Positions 14,863-23,888 of a stretch of 64,000 bases of DNA are shown here, one piece after another. The notes under the pieces are model-generated. The model saw only the letters and a list, made by a program, of their open reading frames with translations. It was not told the origin of the DNA and ran no database searches. A program made the translations under genes and the position numbers. Each line of letters starts with the position of its first letter. Positions within the stretch are counted from its first letter, which is position 1. Origin of the DNA: Xenorhabdus beddingii (GTDB lineage: Bacteria; Pseudomonadota; Gammaproteobacteria; Enterobacterales; Enterobacteriaceae); the NCBI RefSeq assembly GCF_002127545.1, contig NZ_MUBK01000002.1:124001-188000 (forward strand). Reading direction: 5' to 3'.

Positions 14863-14865
14863 TAA

Positions 14866-15486
14866 TTAACTGATTTCGATCATAACAATCTTTTTAAAAG
14901 CCGGTCTTTCGGTCAGGCATTGATACCAGCGCGCTAAGTTTGGCAGAGAAGGGCGAGTTATCCCGGTGTTTAACCATAAATACACCAGTGGGGCCAGCGC
15001 GATATCGGCCATGCCAAATTTGGCACCGGAAAGGTATGGTTGGCTGCTGAGTGTGTTATCGACAATTTTCAGTAACTGTGCAATTTCTGCTAAAGTTTGG
15101 CTGATGATTTTCGGGTCACGTTGCTCTTCTGGTGTTCTGATAAAACTGATCATGAACTGTTTAATGGGAGGAAATAGATTGCAACCGACCCAATCCATCC
15201 ATTTTTCAATGCTGGCTCTTTCTTGAAGATCGGCGGGGTAAAGGCTATCTTTGCCGAATTTGGCTGCAATGTAACGTACAATCGCATTTGATTCCCATAA
15301 AATAAAATCGCCCTCCTGCAAACAAGGGATCACGGCATTCGGGTTCATGCGCAGGTATGCCGGTTCGTTAAGTTTGCCAAACTTCCCGCCAACATCAATT
15401 TGTTGATATGGCACGTTTAATTCTTCCAAACACCAAAGGACTTTTTTCACATTTGATGAGTTCTTACGACCCCAGATGGTTAGCAT
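14866..15486 (-). CDS. gstB: Glutathione S-transferase family protein (GstB-like)
   Basis: A 206-residue cytosolic GST expected to conjugate or reduce electrophiles with glutathione. The N-terminal thioredoxin-like domain (1-80) has the NSSNVKKVLW helix and the glutathione-contacting ESNAIVRYIA segment; the C-terminal helical domain follows (MADIALAPLVY). It aligns along its length with E. coli GstB, including the end ERPAFKKIVMIEIS. As in E. coli it is next to dacC. Its stop is 3 nt from the convergent yeeZ stop. Confidence 0.9.
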   Translation of the reverse strand: MLTIWGRKNSSNVKKVLWCLEELNVPYQQIDVGGKFGKLNEPAYLRMNPNAVIPCLQEGDFILWESNAIVRYIAAKFGKDSLYPADLQERASIEKWMDWVGCNLFPPIKQFMISFIRTPEEQRDPKIISQTLAEIAQLLKIVDNTLSSQPYLSGAKFGMADIALAPLVYLWLNTGITRPSLPNLARWYQCLTERPAFKKIVMIEIS

Positions 15487-15665
15487 CGTGTTCTCCTTAT
15501 GTCAGGTCATTCCGAATTATCGATAATATGATAACAAAATCAGGTCAATGACAAGAAAATCTTTACGTTATTGGGTTGGAGTCTTCGCTTATAACATCCT
15601 ATATTAATAGAGTTTTTATGTTTACTTTGTCGGTATCAATGACATTTCAAAATGGTAGGGCACGT

Positions 15666-15713
15666 CCTTACTCCCCCGCCCTGTGGTGAGTAAGGGATCT
15701 TCAGGATTTTCAG
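15666..15713 (+). repeat. Dispersed palindromic repeat, copy A
   Basis: CCTTACTC (15666-15673) pairs with GAGTAAGG (15688-15695) across a 14-nt loop and is followed by an 18-nt tail containing TTCAGG and TTTCAG. A second copy lies inverted at 49240-49285 with the same arms and 15 of 18 tail positions identical. This looks like a REP-like or miniature mobile element family. The spacer 15487-15791 holds nothing else clear. Confidence 0.65.
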
Positions 15714-15791
15714 TGTGTCACTATTTATGAAAAGGCATTGATACCAAGTTGGATAGTAAAGAACACGTTGGATAGTGAAGAAAAAGGGCGA

Positions 15792-17003
15792 ATGATGATG
15801 AAAAAAAGACGACAGACACCGGTAATAAAATCTTTTGCTGTTGGCTTGAGTGTTTTTTGGTTGGCGAGCGTCAATGTATATGCGATGGATGAACCCGCCG
15901 CACCTGAAATTGATGCGAAAGCCTATGTATTGATGGATTATGCCAGCGGAAAAATTCTGGCCTCAAATAATGCGGATGAGCGGTTAGATCCGGCAAGTTT
16001 AACCAAAATGATGACCAGCTATGTGATTGGGCAAGCGATCAAATCAGGGAAAATCGGTACAGAGGATATGGTAACCGTGGGCAAAGATGCCTGGGCGACG
16101 GGGAATCCAGTACTGAAAGGCTCATCCCTCATGTTTTTGAAACCCGGGGACAGAGTCAAGGTTATTGATCTGAACCGTGGTATTGTGATCCAGTCCGGTA
16201 ATGATGCCAGTATTGCCCTTGCTGATTATGTGGCTGGCAGTCAGGACGCTTTCGTTGATTTAATGAATAAATACTCAAAAACACTGGAATTGACAAACAC
16301 CCATTTTAAAACTGTCCATGGTCTGGATGCGGCTGGGCAGTACAGTACCGCCCGTGATATGGCACTCTTAAGTCAGGCCATGATCCGTGATGTGCCGGAA
16401 GAGTATGCGCTGAACAAAGAGAAAGAATTCACGTTTAACAATATTCGTCAGCCTAATCGTAACCGTTTATTGTGGATTAAAAGCATGAATGTGGATGGGG
16501 TGAAAACCGGACACACCAGCGGTGCAGGCTATAATCTGGTTGCATCGGCAACGGAAGGATCAATGCGTCTGATTTCGGTCGTTTTGGGGGCCCCTAGTGA
16601 TCGGATGCGTTTTTCTGACAGCGAAAAACTTTTGTCATGGGGATTTCGTTTTTATGAATCGGCGACCCCACTAAAAGCCAGTGATACGCTGGTGACGGAA
16701 AAAGTATGGTATGGGACTCGTTCAGAGGTGGCATTGGGAGTAGAAAAAGATGCTGCGGTGATGGTTCCTCGCGGGCAGTCAGGCAACTTAAAAGCCAGTT
16801 TTACCCTGAATCAGACATCCCTTGACGCACCATTGGCGAAGGATCAGGCCGTGGGAACCGTGAATTTTATTCTGAATGATAAAGTGATTGATCAACGTCC
16901 ATTGGTCGTTAAAGAGGCCGTAGAAGAAAGTGGTTTCTTGGGGCGGATGTGGGACTTCATTGTAAAAACCGTGACGGGCTGGTTTAGTTCGATTTTCAGT
17001 TAA
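15792..17003 (+). CDS. dacC: D-alanyl-D-alanine carboxypeptidase (PBP6)
   Basis: A low-molecular-mass penicillin-binding protein that trims the terminal D-Ala from peptidoglycan stem peptides in the periplasm. The 403-residue precursor has a basic start and hydrophobic signal sequence ending near ASVNVYA (about residue 31). The active-site triads are SLTK (Ser69-Lys72), SGN (135-137) and KTG (238-240). A C-terminal beta domain precedes an amphipathic membrane anchor ([18 protein letters not shown]). The anchor and overall sequence fit E. coli DacC better than DacA. Three ATG codons are in a row at 15792; the first is used. A terminator follows. Confidence 0.95.
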   Translation: MMMKKRRQTPVIKSFAVGLSVFWLASVNVYAMDEPAAPEIDAKAYVLMDYASGKILASNNADERLDPASLTKMMTSYVIGQAIKSGKIGTEDMVTVGKDAWATGNPVLKGSSLMFLKPGDRVKVIDLNRGIVIQSGNDASIALADYVAGSQDAFVDLMNKYSKTLELTNTHFKTVHGLDAAGQYSTARDMALLSQAMIRDVPEEYALNKEKEFTFNNIRQPNRNRLLWIKSMNVDGVKTGHTSGAGYNLVASATEGSMRLISVVLGAPSDRMRFSDSEKLLSWGFRFYESATPLKASDTLVTEKVWYGTRSEVALGVEKDAAVMVPRGQSGNLKASFTLNQTSLDAPLAKDQAVGTVNFILNDKVIDQRPLVVKEAVEESGFLGRMWDFIVKTVTGWFSSIFS

Positions 17004-17015
17004 ATGATTTCAATG

Positions 17016-17054
17016 AAAAAATGCCAGCCACCGAAAGGTTGGCTGGCATTTTTT
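17016..17054 (+). terminator. Intrinsic terminator after dacC
   Basis: ATGCCAGCCA and TGGCTGGCAT arms with a CCGAAAGG-capped loop, flanked by A6 and T6. It can serve dacC and the convergent sdaC. Confidence 0.9.
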
Positions 17055-17091
17055 AGGGCTGCCATCAAAGAAAGCAGCCCCTGAGTGTTGA

Positions 17092-18399
17092 TTACATGAC
17101 TGAATAGATAGCCGCAGAAATGGCAATTGAACCGGTTAAAACAACAAAGATATTGCTTGTCTTACCTGCATATTTGCGCATAGCTGGAACTTTGCTGATA
17201 GCATACATTGGCATGATGAACAGGATCATGGCGATGATTGGCCCACCCAGTGATTCGATGATATTCAGGATACTTGGGTTCAAGGTAGCCACGGCCCAGG
17301 CACTTATCAACATGAATACACTAGTGATACGATTCAGCGTTTTGTGCTGAAGCGTTTTTCCTTGCGTGTTGATCAGCGCCTTATTGATAATACCGTTGAA
17401 ACCTTCACGCGCACCCAGATAATGGCCGAGGAAAGATTTGGTAATGGCAATGAAAGCGATGAGTGGAGCAATGTATTCAATGGTAGGTACACGGAAGTGG
17501 TTAGCCAGATAAGACAGAATAGTAATGTTCTGTGCTTTCGCTTCTGCCAGATTTTCAGGTGAAAGGCTCAGTACGCAACTGAAAACGAAGAACATGACGG
17601 TCAGAACCATCATGATGTGAGCATAGGCCAAAATACGTGAGCATTTTTTCTCTGCATTTTCACCGTACTCTTCACGTTTTGCCACCGCAAATGCAGAGAT
17701 GATGGGAGAGTGGTTGAAAGAGAAAACCATGACAGGGATCGCCAGCCACAGAGTGAACAGCAGGCCATTACTACTGGTTGAAGACATCGCGCTGTCCAGC
17801 GACAGGGTATCGAAGATAGCGGTGTTCCAATGAGGGATCAGATACACGGCCAGCAGCATTAAAACAGTGACGAATGGAAATACCAGTACGCTCATGGCCT
17901 TGACGATGGTTTTCTCACCGAAACGAATAATGCTCATGACACCGAGAAGCAATACGAGTGCCAGTAATGCGCGGGGTGGGGCATCTATTTGTAGCTGGTT
18001 AACGATAAAACTTTCTACCGTGTTGGTCAGCGCAACGCTGTAAACCAGCAGGATAGGGTAAATAGCAAAGAAGTAGAGGATAGTGATCAGAAAGCCGGCC
18101 ACTTTACCGAAATGTTCTTCTACCACGCCGGTGATATCTTCACCACTGCTTTTGCCGGATAAAACAAAACGACACATCCCACGGTGAGCAAAAAATGTCA
18201 TGGGAAGAGCGAGGATCGCCATGATGATGAGAGGGATCAAACCACCAATGCCAGCATTGATGGGAAGAAACAAGACACCAGCGCCGATGGCTGTGCCATA
18301 TAATCCCAACATCCATACAGTATCTGATTTACGCCAGGTAGCATGATCGCTTGTACTGGAAACCGAGGATGCGATTACACCTGATTGAGATGTGTCCAT
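17092..18399 (-). CDS. sdaC: Serine/proton symporter (HAAAP family)
   Basis: An inner-membrane amino acid importer, 435 residues with about eleven hydrophobic segments. It is near-identical to E. coli SdaC over long blocks, such as WMLGLYGTAIGAGVLFLP, the IPVMVFSFNHSPIISAFAV segment and SFLGHYLGAREGFNG. In E. coli it imports L-serine for catabolism by SdaB; here no sdaB is adjacent, so the gene stands alone between dacC and a long spacer. The N-terminus carries a short Ser/Thr-rich tail before the first helix. Start ATG 18399 follows CGGAGATATTT. Confidence 0.95.
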   Translation of the reverse strand: MDTSQSGVIASSVSSTSDHATWRKSDTVWMLGLYGTAIGAGVLFLPINAGIGGLIPLIIMAILALPMTFFAHRGMCRFVLSGKSSGEDITGVVEEHFGKVAGFLITILYFFAIYPILLVYSVALTNTVESFIVNQLQIDAPPRALLALVLLLGVMSIIRFGEKTIVKAMSVLVFPFVTVLMLLAVYLIPHWNTAIFDTLSLDSAMSSTSSNGLLFTLWLAIPVMVFSFNHSPIISAFAVAKREEYGENAEKKCSRILAYAHIMMVLTVMFFVFSCVLSLSPENLAEAKAQNITILSYLANHFRVPTIEYIAPLIAFIAITKSFLGHYLGAREGFNGIINKALINTQGKTLQHKTLNRITSVFMLISAWAVATLNPSILNIIESLGGPIIAMILFIMPMYAISKVPAMRKYAGKTSNIFVVLTGSIAISAAIYSVM

Positions 18400-19316
18400 A
18401 AATATCTCCGAAATAACACGGTAAAGTAAAATTTAAAAACTGCTAAACCCGCACATTAATTAAATGCGCGAGTTGAATTTTTATATGAATAATAAGTTGT
18501 CAGATATTATGTTGATGTTTATCTAAACGTTTTATTACTACATTAATAATTTGGTCAAAATGTGCTCACTTGAAACACCGGGGCGGCAACTCTCTTGCGC
18601 TGTATTTTCGATGCCTAAATCAAAAAGTTTAACTCCTGACTTTTGGTAGGGAAAATATAGTTATTTTCAGTGAAATGTACCGTGATCACTCTCGCAATTG
18701 CAAGATTTATATAAAAAAGGGAAAATGTTATCAAGTTTTATCAGAGTGTTAATTAAATATTAAATAAAATAGGATGAAAGACTTGGCAAATGGCATATCA
18801 TTATTTTTGTTTTAAATTCTCATATCTACCCCTATTATCATTCAATAATATTTACATATTAACAAGGCTTTCTGTTTTTGATTAATGCAGATTTAAATAG
18901 ATATAATTGATGTTAATGTCCTTATTTATAAATTTTCATTTTACATTGACGTATTATCAATTTATTGATTTTTAAGGAAAATATAAGAACACTTTCATCA
19001 TTGAATATAATGTATTTTCCTTGTTTACGACTTCATTTTTATTGATTATTTATTAATGATTTGGTCATTCTTAGTCATCCGTTGTGTATAAGGTTTATCC
19101 ACTAACGCTATGTTTATGAAGAAATGGTAATCATTTTATAGCTATATATTGTTAAATATAACGGAGGGTTTTATTCTGCTATTTGAGTAGGTTATATCGA
19201 GTAACATAAATGTTAAAAAATAATTTGAATAAAATAAAGCCTTATATTTATCAAGGTTACCGAGTTTAAGCTGAATCGAGTGGCATTTAAGATTTAGGAT
19301 GTAAAATGTCAATACC
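18400..19316. other. Long AT-rich gene-free spacer
   Basis: About 0.9 kb upstream of sdaC with very high AT content and only short, low-complexity frames. I find no convincing gene, known RNA, or intrinsic terminator. It may hold the sdaC promoter and curved, nucleoid-protein-binding DNA, but that is inference from composition only. Confidence 0.5.
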
Positions 19317-19351
19317 CGCTGGAAATTCATGGTTAGCATGAATTTCCAGCG
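19317..19351. repeat. Perfect 15-bp hairpin downstream of ybjG
   Basis: Arms 19317-19331 and 19337-19351 are perfectly complementary with a 5-nt loop. There is no T-run, so it is not a standard terminator. Read on the minus strand, the left part (ATGAATTTCCAGCGGGTAT) resembles the right half of the element at 20111-20142, which suggests both belong to one dispersed repeat family. Confidence 0.65.
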
Positions 19352-19423
19352 ATATGTTTATGCTTCCATTTTTCAATTGTTGCACTGCAAGTTGCAATCT
19401 ATTCAATATATATTGAGATTTGA

Positions 19424-20032
19424 TTAATTTTTTACCAATCCCTTTCGAATCAAGAAAGCACAACAGAATTGATAAAGACGGATAAGTTTGCTTTGTAAGC
19501 ATTCCCCGTACAACCCCCAAAATATTTGGGAGAAAGCACATCCCAACAGACTGACTAAAAATGCCCCAACCATATCAATCGGCCAGTGTACACCCACATA
19601 AACACGAGACCAGGTAATGGCACAGGCAACCGCCATCAGGCATAAACCTGACCAAATTCGATGCCAGAAGATAAATGCTAATGCGAAAGTGAATACGGCT
19701 GTGCCATGGTTACTGGGAAAAGATTCCGTAGGGGCATGATAAAGGAAATTGTAGCCAAAGCCTTCAACGAACGGTCGGGCATGTGGGGCGAATGTTCCAA
19801 TGACATAGGATGCCGTTATGCCAAAGGCAAAAGCAATGCAGGATTTACTGACAACCGCGCGTTGATGTGTGATGGCTTCTTCTTTACCCCAAAGCCAGCA
19901 AACAGCCAAGGTGATGGGGAAAATAAAGACTAAGTATTTCGCGATAAAGACCGCAAGCGAGATCATTGCTGGTGATGAATCTGGCGTTGCATTGATAAAA
20001 ATAAATAAATTATGGTTAAGTCGTTCTAGCAA
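19424..20032 (-). CDS. ybjG: Undecaprenyl-diphosphate phosphatase, PAP2 type (YbjG)
   Basis: Dephosphorylates undecaprenyl pyrophosphate at the outer face of the inner membrane to recycle the lipid carrier. The 202-residue product has about five to six membrane helices and the PAP2 motifs PHARPFV, FPSNHGT and the SRVYVGVHWPIDM block. It follows E. coli YbjG end to end, including LIRKGLVKN. No ATG start is available; the frame opens with GTG at 20044, but TTG at 20032 aligns with the E. coli start (MLENLN) and has GAGG six nt upstream, so I choose TTG. The spacer upstream carries a dispersed repeat. Confidence 0.92.
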   Translation of the reverse strand: MLERLNHNLFIFINATPDSSPAMISLAVFIAKYLVFIFPITLAVCWLWGKEEAITHQRAVVSKSCIAFAFGITASYVIGTFAPHARPFVEGFGYNFLYHAPTESFPSNHGTAVFTFALAFIFWHRIWSGLCLMAVACAITWSRVYVGVHWPIDMVGAFLVSLLGCAFSQIFWGLYGECLQSKLIRLYQFCCAFLIRKGLVKN

Positions 20033-20110
20033 AGTAAGCCTCACAAACGCGATATTTACGTAACATGATGAATCTATTTTATCAACTTATGGTTAAAAGT
20101 AGTAATTGTA

Positions 20111-20142
20111 TATACCCAATGAATTTCAAGATAGCGGGTATA
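20111..20142 (+). repeat. Dispersed TATACCC...GGGTATA element (short copy)
   Basis: TATACCC (20111-20117) and GGGTATA (20136-20142) frame a short core that begins AATGAATTTCAAG. The copy at 44396-44456 has the same ends and start of core with a longer hairpin inside. Partial relatives are noted at 19310-19331, 25493-25509 and 46502-46518. Confidence 0.65.
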
Positions 20143-20303
20143 GTACAACACCATCAATAGGATGACATAAATTCATAATCTTATTTAATCATTGTTGAAA
20201 CCACATAAGTAAATAATATAGCGGTGGGTGATAGTAACGAAAAATAACCTCTATTTTGCTTTACAGACGACAAACGGGTAGACAACACACAAACAATAAA
20301 AAA

Positions 20304-20339
20304 CCCGATAGTCTTTAACCAAAGTGGATGACTACCGGG
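20304..20339 (-). terminator. Minus-strand terminator, probably of grxA
   Basis: A 10-bp stem with one G-T pair (20304-20313 with 20330-20339) is followed on the minus strand by T6 (TTTTTTATTG). It is 209 nt past the grxA stop, the nearest minus-strand gene. Confidence 0.6.
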
Positions 20340-20480
20340 CTCCTCAATATGGGGACATCAAAGAAAAGCAGTGGCAATAATTAAGACTGCATTATGGTAT
20401 GAAAGTTCGCATCATCGAAAAAAAATCGCAAAATTTTTATCGGGAGGTGAAATTTTTTTGGGGAAGTATGGCTAAGGTTA

Positions 20481-20528
20481 CCGCTATCCAGTAAGGTAAA
20501 CAACTTTGGCTGGATAGCGGCTTTTTTT
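20481..20528 (+). terminator. Orphan plus-strand intrinsic terminator
   Basis: A perfect 11-bp stem (20481-20491 with 20510-20520), 18-nt loop and T7 (20522-20528), oriented to end a plus-strand transcript. No plus-strand gene lies upstream for many kilobases. A tiny frame MAKVTAIQ (ATG 20468) ends in the hairpin. The transcript it ends could be a small RNA from 20345-20530. Confidence 0.6.
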
Positions 20529-20547
20529 CTGGCAGGTTAGTGTCTTA

Positions 20548-20811
20548 TTATTTGTAGAGTTCCAGATTTTCTTTAGCGTAAGCCTCAAAGTCAGTGCAGC
20601 CACCGATATGTTTCTCATCAATGAAGATTTGAGGAACTGTCTCAACCGGTTTACCTACTGTTTTTGATAAGTCGGCTTTGGTGATATTTTCAGCTTGGAT
20701 ATCAACATAGCGGTAATCAAAATCGTCGCGCTCTGCTTTTAATTTTTCAGCGAGTTCTTTGGCGCGAACGCAGTATGGGCAACCCGGGCGGCCAAAAATG
20801 ACGGTGTACAT
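20548..20811 (-). CDS. grxA: Glutaredoxin 1
   Basis: A small cytosolic glutathione-dependent disulfide reductase that serves ribonucleotide reductase and other oxidised proteins. It has 87 residues with the dithiol active site CPYC at positions 11-14, the TVP cis-proline loop (ETVPQIF) and the glutathione-binding GGCTDFE segment. It matches E. coli GrxA in length and sequence. It is divergent from ybjC, as in E. coli, where grxA belongs to the OxyR regulon; I could not confirm an OxyR site here. Confidence 0.97.
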   Translation of the reverse strand: MYTVIFGRPGCPYCVRAKELAEKLKAERDDFDYRYVDIQAENITKADLSKTVGKPVETVPQIFIDEKHIGGCTDFEAYAKENLELYK

Positions 20812-21039
20812 ATAAACTCCTTAGTGATAATGATCATCTATTTTATTGATTGCCTTCTGGAATTACTATGCCTGTAAGTGTCAGCAAAAAAAAGCAGGAA
20901 TTGTCTTTTACTGTAATTAGTCCTGCCGATGGCGGGGGTTCAAGTATGATAATCTTACTCTATGATAGTCTTACGAGACGTGATAAAGCGGCTGTTTTTC
21001 AGATTGGTAAATTTTTCAGGCGGGTAAAGTAGGTCAAGA

Positions 21040-21345
21040 ATGAAAGTCAACCCATCAAAAGAGATGCGCTCATTGGCCGATATGCCAAAGTGGGTCATTT
21101 TGTCGGAAGTGTTGGGAATAGGGTTATTGGTTCTGGCGTATTTGTCGATAACTGATAGCATAATTCTATCACCTTTATTAATGACGACAGAAGCGCGCAT
21201 TGCTATGATCTTATTGGGTATCGGTTGCTTGATACCCGCAGCTATCCATATTATCTGGCGTGCGGTCTATAATCTTTCCTTTTTGGGAATTGATCATAAG
21301 AAAGCAGATAAGAATCATCGGGTTTTGTCTGATGATGAAAAATAA
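21040..21345 (+). CDS. ybjC: Small inner-membrane protein YbjC (DUF1418)
   Basis: A 101-residue protein with two membrane helices (about 20-40 and 52-75) and a charged C-terminal tail. Length and the pattern LPKWVIL...LLGIGCLIPAA match the DUF1418 family, E. coli YbjC. No function is established. The start at ATG 21040 has AGG 7 nt upstream; an internal ATG at 21064 aligns better with the E. coli start (MRSLADMPKW) and is an alternative. In E. coli nfsA and rimK follow; here they are absent and ybjN comes next. Confidence 0.88.
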   Translation: MKVNPSKEMRSLADMPKWVILSEVLGIGLLVLAYLSITDSIILSPLLMTTEARIAMILLGIGCLIPAAIHIIWRAVYNLSFLGIDHKKADKNHRVLSDDEK

Positions 21346-21434
21346 AATAGGTTAATTATTGGTCACTCTGCTACTCAGTAGGGCGTTTCCCCAAGGTAGC
21401 ATGTGTAACTTCTTGGTCATATGAGGTTAATTCG

Positions 21435-21956
21435 ATGGATTCTATGGTTATTCCCGATTTGTCAACACTGCGCTCGTGGCTTGAACAGCTCAAAATCTCT
21501 TATTTTGAGAATGATTCAAACTCAGTCCTGCATTTGCCTCATATGCAGAATATCGATGGCCTGTTTGATGCCAAAATCGATCTGTTGGGTGATGTCGTGT
21601 TATTTTCTGCCCTGGCAGAAGTCAGGCCCACGGCGATCATTCCATTGGTTGCCAATTTGAGTCAGATTAATGCCAGCTCTCTTACCGTTAAGGCATTTCT
21701 GGATGTTCAGGATGGAAATCTACCTAAGTTGATTGTTTGTCAGGCATTTCCGATTGCTGCGGGTATGACTTTCACGCAGTTTTCCCATTTTATGCAGCAG
21801 GGTGAAGAACAAATCGCTAATGTGATTTTTGAAATTCATAGCAATAATCTTCTCTATGTCAATCATGATATGGAAAGTGATATGGAAAGTGAGATGGAAG
21901 TAGAAGACGAAGAATCATTGGCTTCGACGCAAACATCGACCTTTACTTTGCACTAA
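21435..21956 (+). CDS. ybjN: YbjN family regulator-like protein
   Basis: A 173-residue cytosolic protein of the YbjN domain family, which resembles type III secretion chaperone folds; E. coli YbjN influences motility and stress phenotypes but its molecular role is unclear. The segments [29 protein letters not shown] and [13 protein letters not shown] are highly conserved. Residues about 143-160 form an acidic Met/Glu/Asp-rich insertion ([16 protein letters not shown]) encoded by a 12-bp repeat and absent from the 158-residue E. coli protein. It is 23 nt upstream of rlmC. Confidence 0.92.
   Translation: MDSMVIPDLSTLRSWLEQLKISYFENDSNSVLHLPHMQNIDGLFDAKIDLLGDVVLFSALAEVRPTAIIPLVANLSQINASSLTVKAFLDVQDGNLPKLIVCQAFPIAAGMTFTQFSHFMQQGEEQIANVIFEIHSNNLLYVNHDMESDMESEMEVEDEESLASTQTSTFTLH
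21867..21902 (+). repeat. 12-bp in-frame tandem repeat in ybjN
   Basis: Two exact copies of GATATGGAAAGT (21867-21878, 21879-21890) and a diverged third (21891-21902) encode the acidic DMES tail repeats. Confidence 0.8.
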
Positions 21957-21979
21957 TATTTTTTGATACGGTTTTTATA

Positions 21980-23113
21980 ATGCAATGTGTGCAGTACACC
22001 GAGGGGCATTGTCACTCCTGCCAGTGGATTGATAAGGCTTATTCACAGCAATTATCTGATAAACAACTACATTTAAAACAACTTTTACAGGAAACATCAG
22101 TAATAGACTGGCTGCCGCCAGTGACCAGCAAGACGAGTGAGTTTCGTAATAAAGCCAAGATGGTAGTAAGCGGTAGTGTTGAACGCCCGTTACTGGGCAT
22201 GTTGCATCGTGATGGACGAACGGTGGATCTGTGTCGTTGCCTATTGTATCCACAATACTTTCAGCCCGTATTTGATGTAATAAAAATATTTATCGCTAAA
22301 GCTGGTTTGGTTCCCTATAACGTTGAACGCAAGAAAGGAGAATTGAAATATATTCTTCTGACGGAAAGCCGGGCCAATGGTGAAATGATGCTGCGCTTTG
22401 TTTTGCGTTCAGAAACAAAACGGGTTCAGTTAGAGCGCGCATTACCGTGGTTGCAGGAACAATTGCCACAAGTGACGGTGATTTCCGCGAATATCCAACC
22501 AACTCATATGGCGATCCTGGAAGGCGAGAAAGAGATCATTTTCACCAAATCCAAGATGTTGAAGGAAACCTTTAACAATATCCCGTTGTATATTCGTCCA
22601 CGTAGTTTTTTCCAGACGAATCCGGATATTGCCTCTGAACTGTATGCAACGGCAGGACGTTGGGTCAGGGAATTAAATATCGGCAGTATGTGGGATCTGT
22701 TTTGCGGTGCAGGCGGTTTTGGTTTGCACTGTGCAGATAAAGAAACCCGGCTGACAGGGATTGAGATCAGTGCTGAAGCGATTGATTGTGCTAAAAGTTC
22801 AGCTAAAAGTCTCGGATTGGAACATGTGGTATTTCAGGCGCTGGATTCTACCCATTTTGCCCTTGATAAATCACAACTACCTGAATTAGTTCTGGTCAAT
22901 CCCCCGCGTAGAGGCATTGGCGCAGAACTGTGTGAATATCTTGGCCGAATGGCGCCTAAGTTTGTTCTCTATTCAAGTTGTAATGCGCAGACGATGGCAA
23001 AAGATATCGCCATGCTCAAACAATATCGCATAGAAAAAGTACAGTTATTTGATATGTTTCCTCATACCGAACATTATGAGACATTGGCCTTGTTGGTTCT
23101 TGATGTAAATTAA
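21980..23113 (+). CDS. rlmC: 23S rRNA (uracil-747-C5)-methyltransferase
   Basis: Methylates U747 of 23S rRNA with SAM. The 377-residue product has an N-terminal cysteine cluster (Cys3, 11 and 14 with CRC near residue 85) for an iron-sulfur cluster, a central RNA-binding region, and a C-terminal methyltransferase fold with [16 protein letters not shown] and the catalytic-cysteine motif SSCNAQT. It aligns with E. coli RlmC (RumB) throughout. The ATG at 21980 is preceded by only a weak ribosome site. It ends at a 16-bp hairpin shared with the convergent art operon. Confidence 0.97.
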   Translation: MQCVQYTEGHCHSCQWIDKAYSQQLSDKQLHLKQLLQETSVIDWLPPVTSKTSEFRNKAKMVVSGSVERPLLGMLHRDGRTVDLCRCLLYPQYFQPVFDVIKIFIAKAGLVPYNVERKKGELKYILLTESRANGEMMLRFVLRSETKRVQLERALPWLQEQLPQVTVISANIQPTHMAILEGEKEIIFTKSKMLKETFNNIPLYIRPRSFFQTNPDIASELYATAGRWVRELNIGSMWDLFCGAGGFGLHCADKETRLTGIEISAEAIDCAKSSAKSLGLEHVVFQALDSTHFALDKSQLPELVLVNPPRRGIGAELCEYLGRMAPKFVLYSSCNAQTMAKDIAMLKQYRIEKVQLFDMFPHTEHYETLALLVLDVN

Positions 23114-23147
23114 CTGATTGATTTTATATCATATTGATTTTATATAA

Positions 23148-23184
23148 CCCTCCTCGCGATAACCATAAGTTATCACGAGGAGGG
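23148..23184. terminator. Strong hairpin between rlmC and artM
   Basis: A 16-bp stem with one mismatch (23148-23163 with 23169-23184) and a 5-nt loop, between convergent genes. On the minus strand it is followed by TTATATAAAAT. It probably ends both transcripts. Confidence 0.75.
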
Positions 23185-23219
23185 GCAAACATATGCCGAA
23201 TATTAAATATCAACGGTGA

Positions 23220-23888
23220 TTAATTGCGTTGCTCAAATGATAATGCTCGTTGTTCGAGCATACGCATGAGTAGTGTTAAAAGGCCATTGATACAAAGGTA
23301 AATAAGACCTGCCGCAACAAATACAGTGACATCATAACTGCGCCCGAATTGAAGCTGACTATATCCCATGATATCCAATAAGGTGATGGTGCTGGCAAGT
23401 GACGTGCTCTTGAAAATCAGCACAACTTCATTGGAATAGGAAGAAAGCGCCCGCTTAAAAGCATAAGGTAGCAGAATGCGCATAGAATGTGCTTTAGACA
23501 TACCAAGCGCCTGACAGGATTGCCATTGCCCAGCCGGAATTGCCCTTACCGCACCATAAAACAGTTGGGTGGAGTAGGCGGCACTATTCAATGCCAGAGT
23601 CACCATTGCACATATCCACGGCTCTGACATGAGATACCATAACCACGGGTACTCTTTTATTGAGGGAAATTGCCCCGGCCCGTAGTAAATCAAAAAAAAC
23701 TGGACGAGAAGAGGGGTGCCGGTAAATAGCGTGATATAGCCTTTTGCCAATTGAGAGAGGATGGGCAATTTCATTGCCAGAATCATCGTCAAGACCACAG
23801 ACAGCATAAATGCGGCCAATAATGCGGTAAATGTCAGGCTGAGGCTGGTTTGCAGGCCCGGTAAAATGTCTTTGATATATTCAAACAT
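23220..23888 (-). CDS. artM: Arginine ABC transporter permease ArtM
   Basis: One of two permease subunits of the arginine importer, 222 residues with about five membrane helices. The family helix-loop that contacts the ATPase is visible (GAVRAIPAGQWQSCQALGMSKAH). It aligns with E. coli ArtM. Its start overlaps the artQ stop by one base. It is the last gene of the artPJQM group. Confidence 0.95.
   Translation of the reverse strand: MFEYIKDILPGLQTSLSLTFTALLAAFMLSVVLTMILAMKLPILSQLAKGYITLFTGTPLLVQFFLIYYGPGQFPSIKEYPWLWYLMSEPWICAMVTLALNSAAYSTQLFYGAVRAIPAGQWQSCQALGMSKAHSMRILLPYAFKRALSSYSNEVVLIFKSTSLASTITLLDIMGYSQLQFGRSYDVTVFVAAGLIYLCINGLLTLLMRMLEQRALSFEQRN

Noticed and set aside
19142-19541. Small minus-strand frames downstream of and inside ybjG
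   Set aside because: Low-complexity AT-rich text or overlap with the ybjG 3' end in another frame; no ribosome site.
20468-20494. Eight-codon frame MAKVTAIQ as a real leader peptide
   Set aside because: Too short, no downstream gene to control and no amino-acid codon run; noted only as part of the orphan transcript.
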